DNA of 64,000 nt from Gammaproteobacteria bacterium (GTDB lineage: Bacteria; Pseudomonadota; Gammaproteobacteria; Tenderiales; Tenderiaceae), in assembly GCA_016200485.1 (NCBI GenBank), contig JACQEP010000017.1, forward strand, positions 1-64,000, given 5' to 3'. The notes beneath the pieces are model-generated. The model made no database searches. It was not told the DNA's origin and was given only the letters and a program-made list of their open reading frames with translations. A program made the position numbers and the translations under genes. This document shows, one piece after another, positions 17,863 through 26,170 of the stretch (the first letter of the stretch is position 1; every line of letters begins with the position of its first letter).

Positions 17863-19749
17863 TCAATTAACCACTACAGATGACAACAGTCGCTGCCATC
17901 TAGGAAGCCCGGCATCAAGAAAGAAAAAATTGTCATCATCCGAACTATTATTTATTGTACTTTGGCTACTAGATTCAAGTGCGTCTACTAATTCGTCTGG
18001 CGTACAAACAAACTTGACGTTCTTACGCCCTCGAAGCGGGCTATAGTTCAATTCCGCCGCATCAATAGCTACGATTACTCGCAGGCCGGCACAGTAAGCC
18101 TCTACCGAAGCAGAAGTTAGGTTGCCTGACAAGACAACATCATAATCCTTTAGGATATCAAACAACGGAGACGTGACCACTTTCAAAGGTAGTGCGACAT
18201 AATCTTCTGCTCTCACAATATAGTTAGGATGTGGCTTGATCGTGTACTCCACGGAAATAGATATATGAATAGCAGCTTCTTCTAGCAAACTCAACAAAGA
18301 CAGGGTGCCTGAAGGAGTGAAGTCGCCCAGAACCAAGACCTTTAATCTATCGCCATCCTTTCTTGTCCTTGATAAACACCCTACTTTAAGATTATTCAAA
18401 TATCCGTACCGGAGCGCCTCACATTCAAAAATGCGTTCACGCGGGTACCCCATTTCAAGGTAAGCATTAACAGCGGCTTCACTATTAAGCGCAACAAGAT
18501 CAGGTTCCGGGATTGGACAATGGTTCCTTGCTTGAACAGTGCGCGGATCATGAAAATACCGCAAATCCCAGAATCGGACCGTCGAATGCGCTACCGCAAT
18601 TAGCTGCCCATGCCCATGTTTACGCCAAGCACGAATCAACGCTCTTTCCCATGACTGGTTTTCGCATAAATACAAACCTTGTTTCTGATGCGGCAAATCT
18701 TCTAGAGCCGCGTCGAAAAGTTCTAGCCATAACAGATTATTAATAGCAGTAGCGCCTCGCATTGACCCAAGCCAATCCCTTTTCATGAGAGGCCACAATG
18801 AGAACTGTGTCCCCCTGGGACGGAATGCACACTTCAGCCCACCCATATGCCAAGAAATGAACATCAACTTGAACCAACGCCGTATTACGGACCCAATAAT
18901 GCGCCATGACAGATAAGCATCAAGAAAAACATGAATCCCTTCTTTTTGCTTTTGTTGATTAAAACGTTGCACAAAACTCATCGCAACCTTAGGGGTTGGA
19001 ACAGCATTATGGGGATAGTAAAGCTGAAGCCAATTCCCTGAAAGATTTAGTCTTTCCATAAGTCCGTGCAGATCTTCCCAATAACGGGAACGAAAACGGC
19101 CTTCTTCCACGACTTTATGATCGATATGAAAAAAGAACGCACAGATAAACAGTGATCGTTCGCCGGCAAACCAGTCTGACTTATTAACCTGCCTAAATGG
19201 CCAGCGAGCAAACAAATGATGAATCAGACTGATTGATGCCTGCATGAACTGGGGCAGTGCGTGATAAACAACACGGAAGCTCAACCGTTGAAGCGGCCGA
19301 TCTGGAAGCTGTTCCCATTCGTAACCGATATCCATGTTCTGACATAGACCACTGAGGACTTCATGCAAAATTCGATTAGCACTGACCAACCGAACCTTAT
19401 CTGGCCTGCGCTGGATAATAATCTCTTCGAGGGCAAAAAAACGAATAGCATCTATGATCGATGGAGATTTCCATGGATTCTGCTCTACAAACAACGTCAT
19501 CCACCAGTAGCTAAATCCATCCTCAAACACGAGATGATCGACTATGCGTTTATCACCAACCACACTTTCGCCGAGATCATGAATCCATTCTAGGTATTTT
19601 CGACGCAACCTATCTCCATGCGACTCAACATACCGCAGCAGAGAGTAGATAGAACCTTTTTCCTCATAACCACTCCAACGATAAACACACCCCCAATACT
19701 CTGAAGGACCAACATCGGAGTCACAGATAATCAATGTTTGTACGGTCAA
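17863..19749 (-). CDS. Large surface-carbohydrate biosynthesis protein (TIGR04326-like)
   Basis: This 628-aa soluble protein has no signal peptide. The N-terminal half shows no motif I can name. The C-terminal third looks like a GT-B/capsule-type transferase domain: YTIKPHPNYIVRAEDY, DVVLSGNLTSASVEAYCAGL, then a proline-rich donor-side loop. The pattern, including an internal HGHGQLIAVAHSTVRFWDLR, recalls the TIGR04326 group of surface-carbohydrate proteins, which often sit beside a KdsB-like gene. Here the KdsB-like gene is directly upstream: the start codon TTG overlaps its stop (TTGA), so the two are translationally coupled. A role in transferring the CMP-activated sugar is a good guess. 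The family call is from memory of motifs and is moderate. Confidence 0.65.
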   Translation of the reverse strand: MTVQTLIICDSDVGPSEYWGCVYRWSGYEEKGSIYSLLRYVESHGDRLRRKYLEWIHDLGESVVGDKRIVDHLVFEDGFSYWWMTLFVEQNPWKSPSIIDAIRFFALEEIIIQRRPDKVRLVSANRILHEVLSGLCQNMDIGYEWEQLPDRPLQRLSFRVVYHALPQFMQASISLIHHLFARWPFRQVNKSDWFAGERSLFICAFFFHIDHKVVEEGRFRSRYWEDLHGLMERLNLSGNWLQLYYPHNAVPTPKVAMSFVQRFNQQKQKEGIHVFLDAYLSWRIIGSVIRRWFKLMFISWHMGGLKCAFRPRGTQFSLWPLMKRDWLGSMRGATAINNLLWLELFDAALEDLPHQKQGLYLCENQSWERALIRAWRKHGHGQLIAVAHSTVRFWDLRYFHDPRTVQARNHCPIPEPDLVALNSEAAVNAYLEMGYPRERIFECEALRYGYLNNLKVGCLSRTRKDGDRLKVLVLGDFTPSGTLSLLSLLEEAAIHISISVEYTIKPHPNYIVRAEDYVALPLKVVTSPLFDILKDYDVVLSGNLTSASVEAYCAGLRVIVAIDAAELNYSPLRGRKNVKFVCTPDELVDALESSSQSTINNSSDDDNFFFLDAGLPRWQRLLSSVVVN

Positions 19750-20492
19750 GCGCCCTCGACCATCAATTTTTCTACCCTCATCAAATCAGATGGCGTGTCG
19801 ACTGCGTAGGTGTTATACCGCGTTGGCACCATTCTCACCTTTAGCCCATGCTCGAGAACACGCATCATGTCCACTGATTCCACAACCTCCAATGGCGTCG
19901 GAGCCATTCGAGTATACTCCAGCAGAAAATCTCGCCTGAAAGGAATAATACAAACCTGTTTACCCATGGGAATCGCATCAACTCTTGACCGAGTCGGAAT
20001 TGGCTCACGAGAAAAATAGAGTGCATTACTATGTAAATCACAAACCACTTTAATGCAGTTGCGATCTTCAAACTCAGCGACAGACTCAATCTTACCCAAC
20101 AAATTCACAATTTGGAGGCCAGTATCCTTCAGCATAGGATTGACCGCCTCTGAGATCATATCTGGGTGAGTCATTGGCTCATCCCCCTGCACCATGACTA
20201 CGATATCGTAAACCACCCCATCTTCTCTTTCTAGAATCGCAAGTGCCTCGGCACAACGATCAGACGCTCTCTCATGGTGACTACCAGTCATAATGGCACG
20301 CCCACCAATGCTCTCTATGTAATGGGCAATCTCATAATCGCATGTCGCCACTACAGTAGCGGTCAACAGAGGATTCTGGGACACTCGTTCGTATACATGG
20401 CCAATCATTGGCTTTCCTAATATAAGAGCCAATGGTTTGCCGGGAAACCTACTACTCCCCATGCGAGCGGGGATGAGCGCGAGAACATTCAT
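19746..20492 (-). CDS. KdsB-like CMP-ulosonate cytidylyltransferase
   Basis: This 248-aa protein has IPARMGSSRFPGKPL at 7-21, the CTP-binding signature of Kdo cytidylyltransferases, and VQGDEP further on. It should activate a 3-deoxy-ulosonic acid (Kdo, Kdo8N or a relative) as the CMP derivative. ATG 20492 has a perfect AAGGA seven nt upstream; the longer start at 20513 lacks one. Because the locus also encodes KdnA/KdnB-type enzymes and an HpcH/HpaI aldolase, a non-standard substrate is likely. It does not need to be the housekeeping kdsB. Confidence 0.85.
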   Translation of the reverse strand: MNVLALIPARMGSSRFPGKPLALILGKPMIGHVYERVSQNPLLTATVVATCDYEIAHYIESIGGRAIMTGSHHERASDRCAEALAILEREDGVVYDIVVMVQGDEPMTHPDMISEAVNPMLKDTGLQIVNLLGKIESVAEFEDRNCIKVVCDLHSNALYFSREPIPTRSRVDAIPMGKQVCIIPFRRDFLLEYTRMAPTPLEVVESVDMMRVLEHGLKVRMVPTRYNTYAVDTPSDLMRVEKLMVEGA

Positions 20493-20519
20493 AAACGATT
20501 CCTTACTTTGCAAGACACA

Positions 20520-21497
20520 CTAAGGCTTTCGACAAATCACCATCATGTGAGAACTCCACCCTGATGCAGCAATCAACTCTTGCCACTTCTCCTTAGCATC
20601 ATCGGTGGCCGTAGCGATGAAAGTACGCCAAAACCGATCCTTAATATGGACCTGGCTGTTTACAAGAATATCAATATCAAGTTTTCCAGGGGTAGTAACA
20701 TCCAACATCTCCAACCCAGTACGTTCAATTAGCGCCCTGATAGAGGAGGGATTAAAAAAGTTAAGATGATGTGGCGGCGACACCGATTTTGAGTTCTCCC
20801 ACAAAACTTGGATATCAACTCCTGAACCTGAAAGTGTCGTGAACAGAAACAGGTCACCACTATCCATTAATCCTTTAAGATGTTTCAGAAATGCAGATGG
20901 GTCATGCAAATGCTCAAACAACTCAAAGCTCACGAACACCCTTGGACCATCCGGCAAATCAGCGACATCAACACATTCAAGAAATTTTTCTATAACCGCT
21001 AGTGATTTTTCACGGCAAACACCAGCCAGATGAGATCCTGGTTCAATTACTGTAATCGGGCGCCCCGAAAGATCTCGCATCTCTTCAGCGAACAGACCGT
21101 ACCCTCCCCCAATGTCAATTATCGTATATCCTGTTGCGCTATAGCACGCCATTGCATCTAAAACCAGCCTGGCTTTTGGTTTCCATAACTTCTCTCGCCG
21201 AGCCGCCGCGGTCTCCTTATAGAATGTGGTTGCCCAGAATTTTGAGGAAAGCGACTCGGTATAGTATTTAGTAAAAGCCCCTGCAATAGGACGAGGATTC
21301 ACAAACAAGGTATGACAACTGGGACACACCTCGTATTCGAAACCAAATTTCTCAAATGAGAACTCACCCACTTCATTGCATGCAGGGCACCTTCCCTTTA
21401 CTCGCTTCGCATCCGAAAAGAAATTTATTGTATCCTGTCGCGCGAGCCATAAATATTCATCAAATATCTTCTGCGGTCGGATATCCTCTTCTTTCAT
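20520..21497 (-). CDS. Class I SAM methyltransferase with N-terminal zinc-ribbon
   Basis: This 325-aa protein starts with a Cys4 zinc-ribbon (C37, C40, C58, C61 in RCPAC...VCPSCHTLF) and continues with a Rossmann methyltransferase domain (TIIDIGGGYGLF at about 120-132, then an acidic FELFEHLHDPSAFL). This C-methyltransferase-like arrangement is frequent in sugar-modifying clusters. The substrate is probably a nucleotide sugar or the glycan. It overlaps the upstream FkbM gene by 4 nt. Confidence 0.82.
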   Translation of the reverse strand: MKEEDIRPQKIFDEYLWLARQDTINFFSDAKRVKGRCPACNEVGEFSFEKFGFEYEVCPSCHTLFVNPRPIAGAFTKYYTESLSSKFWATTFYKETAAARREKLWKPKARLVLDAMACYSATGYTIIDIGGGYGLFAEEMRDLSGRPITVIEPGSHLAGVCREKSLAVIEKFLECVDVADLPDGPRVFVSFELFEHLHDPSAFLKHLKGLMDSGDLFLFTTLSGSGVDIQVLWENSKSVSPPHHLNFFNPSSIRALIERTGLEMLDVTTPGKLDIDILVNSQVHIKDRFWRTFIATATDDAKEKWQELIAASGWSSHMMVICRKP

Positions 21498-22228
21498 CTG
21501 CTTCTCTGCTTCCTATAAATCACTTCCGCCCAATCAGTTCGTCCATTCATTGGATTATTCGATATCTCACTAATTGAAAAAAGTCGAAACCCAAAGGGCA
21601 TCAAAGCCTGCTCTATTTCCAGGAAACTACTTTGGTGCTCATAATAATCAAAAAAACTTACTTCTAAAATCACATTCTCCACACATCCCAAAATTCCATT
21701 TGCACCAATTAAAACTTTTGCTTCAGCACCTTGCACATCAATCTTTAACAGATCTATCCTTTGGATATCTTGCTCTATGCAAAAACCATCTAGCCTTCTT
21801 ACAGCAACATTCAGCTCTCGGTTAAATTTGTCAAACTCAGGGCTTTCCTGGCCAAGCTTTACTTTATTGAAAAAAATTGAATCTTTGCTGTCAAGATTGA
21901 CTTTATAAAGAGAATTAGTATGAGAAACCTCATTTCGAAAAAACACCGATTCACCATCACAATCAGAAACGGCTACGTTGTAGCAATGTGTTTTTTTATC
22001 TGATAACCGAGAAAGTTCTTCGAAAGACTGTGGATCAGGTTCAAATGTATGGATGATAGCATCAGGGAACAAACTCCTCAGATAAACTACGCTCTCTCCC
22101 GAATGACCACCCACATCAATAATTAGGGGTGAGCTCATATCACCAACCAAATTTCTTATCAGTGTTGAACGTGAGAATATTCTCTTGAAGTCCTCGTTAC
22201 GTGTTCTTGATTCTCCAACATCTTGCAT
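21494..22228 (-). CDS. FkbM-family methyltransferase
   Basis: This 244-aa protein has the FkbM pattern: LIIDVGGHSGESV (36-47) for SAM binding, IHTFEPDPQSFEEL, and DLLKIDVQGAEAKVLIGA. FkbM enzymes O-methylate sugars and polyketides, and in glycan loci they often cap or decorate chains. It lies between the aldolase gene (2 nt upstream) and the zinc-ribbon methyltransferase (4-nt overlap). Confidence 0.9.
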   Translation of the reverse strand: MQDVGESRTRNEDFKRIFSRSTLIRNLVGDMSSPLIIDVGGHSGESVVYLRSLFPDAIIHTFEPDPQSFEELSRLSDKKTHCYNVAVSDCDGESVFFRNEVSHTNSLYKVNLDSKDSIFFNKVKLGQESPEFDKFNRELNVAVRRLDGFCIEQDIQRIDLLKIDVQGAEAKVLIGANGILGCVENVILEVSFFDYYEHQSSFLEIEQALMPFGFRLFSISEISNNPMNGRTDWAEVIYRKQRSR

Positions 22229-22230
22229 AT

Positions 22231-22989
22231 CTACATAACCCTTTTTGATGATTCCAGCAAAAATACCGCATCAATGGAATAAGCCAGGAACCGATAACCT
22301 TCCTCGATTCTCAATTTCAATTGTTCTGGCGATGGCATTACAACATGAACGCCGCAAGGTATCTGACGTTGAAACGTCAAGGACCGTATCCGCTCCATCG
22401 TCTCTTTAAGATCTGGGTGATTAAAATGGGCGGTTAAACCCATCGAAGCCGAAAGGTCATACGGGCCAATCAATATGGCGTCCAGCCCTTCAACATTAAG
22501 GATCACCTCGAGATTATCTACGGCCCGAACGTGTTCAATCATGGCAATAAGCAATGGTGCTTGCGCCTCTTCGAAATAACCATCGAAATGTTTTCCAAAC
22601 AAATTGGCGCGGGAAAAACCAACACCTCTCGTTCCCGCTGGCGGCCAACGACATGCATTGCGAACGGCCTCTAGTTGCTCTGCACTTTCTACCATCGGCA
22701 CTATCACCCCCCCCGCACCAGCATCCAATGCTTGCTTACAATCTTTGGGGCGCCCCTGAGCCAAACGCGCCAGCGGTAACGTCCCCCCAAGTTCTAGGGC
22801 ACGGAATAAGTCTGGTAATTGGTGCACTCCAATCGAACCATGCTCAAGATCAACAGCCACCCAATCGTAGCCAGCCTGTCCCATAATCTCCGCCACCGAG
22901 GCATGAGGAATCTGTATCCAGCTACCGATGGAACAACCGCCACTCTTCAGGCGATCTCGAAGCTGTTGAATTGCGGCTAGTCTATTCAT
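22231..22989 (-). CDS. HpcH/HpaI-family class II aldolase
   Basis: This 252-aa protein is a (beta/alpha)8 pyruvate aldolase with SIGSWIQIPHASVAEIMG, WVAVDLEHGS (43-52), GVIVPMVESAEQL and GPYDLSASMG, which together form the metal- and oxoacid-binding site. Family members cleave or make 2-keto-3-deoxy acids from pyruvate and an aldehyde. In a glycan locus with a KdsB-like cytidylyltransferase and a HAD phosphatase, the likely role is making a 3-deoxy-ulosonic acid from a sugar aldehyde without using PEP. It overlaps the HAD gene by 8 nt. The pathway role is inference. Confidence 0.87.
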   Translation of the reverse strand: MNRLAAIQQLRDRLKSGGCSIGSWIQIPHASVAEIMGQAGYDWVAVDLEHGSIGVHQLPDLFRALELGGTLPLARLAQGRPKDCKQALDAGAGGVIVPMVESAEQLEAVRNACRWPPAGTRGVGFSRANLFGKHFDGYFEEAQAPLLIAMIEHVRAVDNLEVILNVEGLDAILIGPYDLSASMGLTAHFNHPDLKETMERIRSLTFQRQIPCGVHVVMPSPEQLKLRIEEGYRFLAYSIDAVFLLESSKRVM

Positions 22990-23608
22990 CGCTTAAATTA
23001 TCAAACATGGGGCCAGAATACTGTTCCTGCAGAACTCGATTAAGTGTTGTTCGTCGCAGCAGAAAGGCTACGTTATTCGCCTTAGCAGCATCCAAGTCGG
23101 TTTCAGAATCACCCACTACTAGCGCTTGTTCAGGGGAGCAATTCATGCGTTGCAGCGCGTCCCTTATAGCCACAGTTTTAGAAGTTGGCGCACCGAAGAT
23201 CCCTTTAAAATAAGGCGCAATCTGCAACGACTGAACAATTTGTTGAATCTCTTCCAGAGGAGTAGCAGTCACCAAAATAAAACATTGACGAGCATAATTA
23301 GCCTGCAAGTACTCACGCACACCTGGCACCCAATCAGAGTCGATCACTGCTTGCAGTACGAGCTCTGAAAATTTGTCACAAAAATCATGAACCTTGTCCT
23401 CTGTGACAGCCTCACCCGCCCACGCAAGGTAGATGGGAATTTTCTCATAGCGAGACACACCTCCATGGGCCTCATGGTGTTGGCGCACCCGACCTGCCAC
23501 TTCCCTGCCATACTGCAAAAATAGTTGTCCAAAGGCAACCGACTTGACGGCAACGGATTCCTTGATCACACCATCGAAATCCCAAAATATTATATTATAT
23601 TCTTTCAC
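22982..23608 (-). CDS. HAD-family phosphatase
   Basis: This protein of about 208 aa has HAD motif I DFDGV at 10-14 (Asp10 nucleophile, Asp12 acid/base), motif II VTATP and motif III/IV QALVVGDSETDLDAA. It should dephosphorylate a sugar phosphate, probably an intermediate of the aldolase/cytidylyltransferase branch. I chose GTG 23608, which overlaps the acyltransferase gene by 14 nt; an ATG at 23674 would overlap by 80 nt and add 22 residues before the fold. No strong ribosome-binding site supports either. Confidence 0.82.
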   Translation of the reverse strand: MKEYNIIFWDFDGVIKESVAVKSVAFGQLFLQYGREVAGRVRQHHEAHGGVSRYEKIPIYLAWAGEAVTEDKVHDFCDKFSELVLQAVIDSDWVPGVREYLQANYARQCFILVTATPLEEIQQIVQSLQIAPYFKGIFGAPTSKTVAIRDALQRMNCSPEQALVVGDSETDLDAAKANNVAFLLRRTTLNRVLQEQYSGPMFDNLSDE

Positions 23609-24176
23609 CAATTTTTCTCGCAGGGACGCCTCCAACAATGCTGTAGGGCTCCGTAGATTTTGTAACAACAGCACCAGCTCCCACGACTGTGCCTTTTGCC
23701 AGAGTCACCCCAGATGTTATGACCGAATTCGAACCAATCCAAACATCATCTTCTACATTTATCTCTCCATAAGAGTGAGGCTGGGCATTCATGAACGCGC
23801 CTTTACGCGTACCGTGATTAGTCGCTCTAATAACAACATTAGGCCCAATCATTACATTATCTCCGATTATCAGCTTTCCTCCCGATGCTCCAAGCTGAAC
23901 ATTCGTATTTACTACACAATTATTCCCAACTTCCAAATATCCATCGTCATTAGCATAAATATAAAGGACACCCATAGAGCTAAAGTTGTCTCCGAGGACG
24001 ATATTCTCATGACCTTTGATTACAGTACTCAATCTAAATTTTACGCCTCTCCCACATTTTTTTAGTCTTAATTTAATAAAAGCGCTATATAAAGAGTCAA
24101 CCCAAAAAATAATATTAAATACACGCCAAACCTTACTTCTTGCGCGAAGAGTATTGTTCGGCAAATCAGATTTCAT
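23595..24176 (-). CDS. Left-handed beta-helix (hexapeptide) acyltransferase
   Basis: This 193-aa protein has repeated hexapeptides from about residue 50 (VIKGHENIVLGDNF, LIIGDNVMIGPNVVI, WIGSNSVITSGVTLAKGTVV), the catalytic-type His in ATNHGTRKG, and the closing VGGVPARKIGERI typical of Maa/WbbJ-type acetyltransferases. It should O- or N-acylate a sugar with acetyl-CoA. It starts at ATG 24176, overlapping the SDR stop by 4 nt. Confidence 0.92.
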   Translation of the reverse strand: MKSDLPNNTLRARSKVWRVFNIIFWVDSLYSAFIKLRLKKCGRGVKFRLSTVIKGHENIVLGDNFSSMGVLYIYANDDGYLEVGNNCVVNTNVQLGASGGKLIIGDNVMIGPNVVIRATNHGTRKGAFMNAQPHSYGEINVEDDVWIGSNSVITSGVTLAKGTVVGAGAVVTKSTEPYSIVGGVPARKIGERI

Positions 24177-25066
24177 TGATTTCGACGCACATCATCGATC
24201 AACTGCAGCAACCCTTGCCCCAAATCCACATGCATCGGTGGCACATATTTACGTCCTAGCTTCGGCTGATAGGCGTACGGGGTACGCACATAATGCCCCA
24301 CATATTCGCACTCAACAAACTCGACCGCATCTGGCATACCTAGAATCTCGGCAAGCATCTTGAGCAGATCAAGCACCCGCATTGGCTCTTGCCCAGTTAG
24401 CACAACACTCTGATTACGGAAGTCCTCACCCAAAGCAACAACACTCGCCCGCGCGGCATCTTCAACATGGATATACTCTCTTAATGCATCAGGGCTACCT
24501 TCATAACGCACAATCCCCGTCTGCAACGCATTGCGGACTATGCGAAACAAACCATTCGTATGATCCGCACGAGGACCATAAAGGGAACCATAACGAAGAA
24601 TGGTATAATCCAACCCGTATACGCGCTGATATTCTTCTACATAATGCTCAGCTGCTTGCTTGCTACAACGATAAAACCCACCTTCTCGACTATATACGTA
24701 AACAGTACTGGCATAGATAAAGCGTTTAACTTCATTCAAGCGACATGCCTCGAGCACCTGAACATTGCCGAGTATATTGACTCGCACGGTTTCCACAGGC
24801 TGATTTCGAGCTTGATTGAGGTCAGCCACAGCTGCAAAATTGTAAACCACCTCGGAACCAGTAATAGCTTTATTTAACTGTTCGACATCAAGCAAGTCAC
24901 CGATAATCATTTCCTGATCAGAACGCCTCCAGGGAGAACTTATCCGATCGTAGATACGCACCCGATATCCAGCTTCACATAATTGATCAGCCACATGCGA
25001 ACCCAAAAACCCACTACCACCAATAACCGTTGCGGTTCTTTTTTGATTCTCCGCAGATCGCATCAC
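24173..25066 (-). CDS. NAD-dependent SDR sugar epimerase/dehydratase
   Basis: This 297-aa extended SDR has GGSGFLG (16-22) and Y132xxxK136 (YRCSK). The active-site Ser/Thr stretch is YASTVYVYS, and LRYGSLYGPR is the usual substrate-site segment. It resembles UDP-glucose/UDP-GlcNAc 4-epimerases and related NDP-sugar modifiers. The start may be GTG 25066 or ATG 25063; both overlap the end of the dehydrogenase gene (TGATG arrangement). The exact sugar is not readable. Confidence 0.85.
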   Translation of the reverse strand: MMRSAENQKRTATVIGGSGFLGSHVADQLCEAGYRVRIYDRISSPWRRSDQEMIIGDLLDVEQLNKAITGSEVVYNFAAVADLNQARNQPVETVRVNILGNVQVLEACRLNEVKRFIYASTVYVYSREGGFYRCSKQAAEHYVEEYQRVYGLDYTILRYGSLYGPRADHTNGLFRIVRNALQTGIVRYEGSPDALREYIHVEDAARASVVALGEDFRNQSVVLTGQEPMRVLDLLKMLAEILGMPDAVEFVECEYVGHYVRTPYAYQPKLGRKYVPPMHVDLGQGLLQLIDDVRRNQ

Positions 25067-26046
25067 AACCCCTGACTCTGAACGTCGTACTCGACTTGCG
25101 ACACTTCACTTTGTAGTGGTTGACCCGTGAGGAAACGTACAGCCTCTTCGGTGGCCTCGATTTCCATACGAGTGCGACAATCAATCGACATCGATCCCAT
25201 GTGCGCAGTCAGAAGACAGCGCTCAATTTCCGCAAGTTTTCCTGTATATGGCTCATGCTCAAAAACATCTATGGCGGCACCACCTAAGTGCCCTGCCGTC
25301 ATTACATCATAAAGATCATTTTCGTTGATAACTCCACCACGAGAGGTATTAATAATCATGGCATCTGCCTTCATACTTAATAACTGCTCACGGCGGATCA
25401 TATTTTTGGTAAGATGCGTTAAGGGTAGATGCAAGCTGATTATGTCTGCCTCTTTATAAATCTGCTCCTTCGTCACCCATTCCATTTTAAATTCTCTGCT
25501 CAGTTCATAGTTTGGCATGAGATCGTTAACAAGGATCTTCGGCGTCCCAAACGCCGTGATACGACGTAGAACCCTTGTACCGATACGGCCAGCGCCAATA
25601 ATGCCGACAGTCACTTCTGGTAGCCTACGCCCAAAGATCCGCTGCCATTTACCTTGGTGTAGTTCCGCATTCGATATGTGTATAGAACGCAGCAACGTAA
25701 GCATCATACCCAATGTAAGCTCTGCCACTGCCGGGGCCGGGGCATCTGGTGTATAGGAGACCTTGACCCCACGCCGTTTTGCCGCCATGAGATCGACACT
25801 ATCCAACCCGATTCCAACCCTGGAAATAAGCTTAAGGTTGGGCGCATGTGCTATAACTTTATCGGTGATCGATTCAGTGCCCGCGATAATAACTTCAACA
25901 TCTGCGACTAACTCGAACAACTGAGTTTCGATCAGCTTCTTATTATAAGGGTTGATTAGATACTCAATTCCCGAGTTTTCAAGCAACTCCAACGGTAAGC
26001 GATTTTTATCGCCAAAGGGTACGGTAGTAATTAGCACCTTCGCCAT
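25063..26046 (-). CDS. D-isomer-specific 2-hydroxyacid dehydrogenase
   Basis: This 327-aa protein resembles phosphoglycerate dehydrogenase-type enzymes. It has the dinucleotide motif GAGRIG at 151-156 and the catalytic residues R236 (INTSRGGVI), a Glu in VFEHEP (261-266) and H282 (TAHMGS). The family interconverts 2-hydroxy and 2-keto acids with NAD(H). The position beside an aldolase, a HAD phosphatase and a cytidylyltransferase points to production of a hydroxy- or keto-acid building block for the glycan, perhaps a glyceric-acid-like substituent. That is inference. Confidence 0.87.
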   Translation of the reverse strand: MAKVLITTVPFGDKNRLPLELLENSGIEYLINPYNKKLIETQLFELVADVEVIIAGTESITDKVIAHAPNLKLISRVGIGLDSVDLMAAKRRGVKVSYTPDAPAPAVAELTLGMMLTLLRSIHISNAELHQGKWQRIFGRRLPEVTVGIIGAGRIGTRVLRRITAFGTPKILVNDLMPNYELSREFKMEWVTKEQIYKEADIISLHLPLTHLTKNMIRREQLLSMKADAMIINTSRGGVINENDLYDVMTAGHLGGAAIDVFEHEPYTGKLAEIERCLLTAHMGSMSIDCRTRMEIEATEEAVRFLTGQPLQSEVSQVEYDVQSQGL

Positions 26047-26170
26047 AATCCCTCCAAATTGTTTATCAAAACATTGATCTATTCATATCAAGTACCACCC
26101 GCCTCTGACTCCATTCATCGCAATATCGACCATGGCGTTTTTTATACCAATATCAGCGGGAAAAGTTTTC

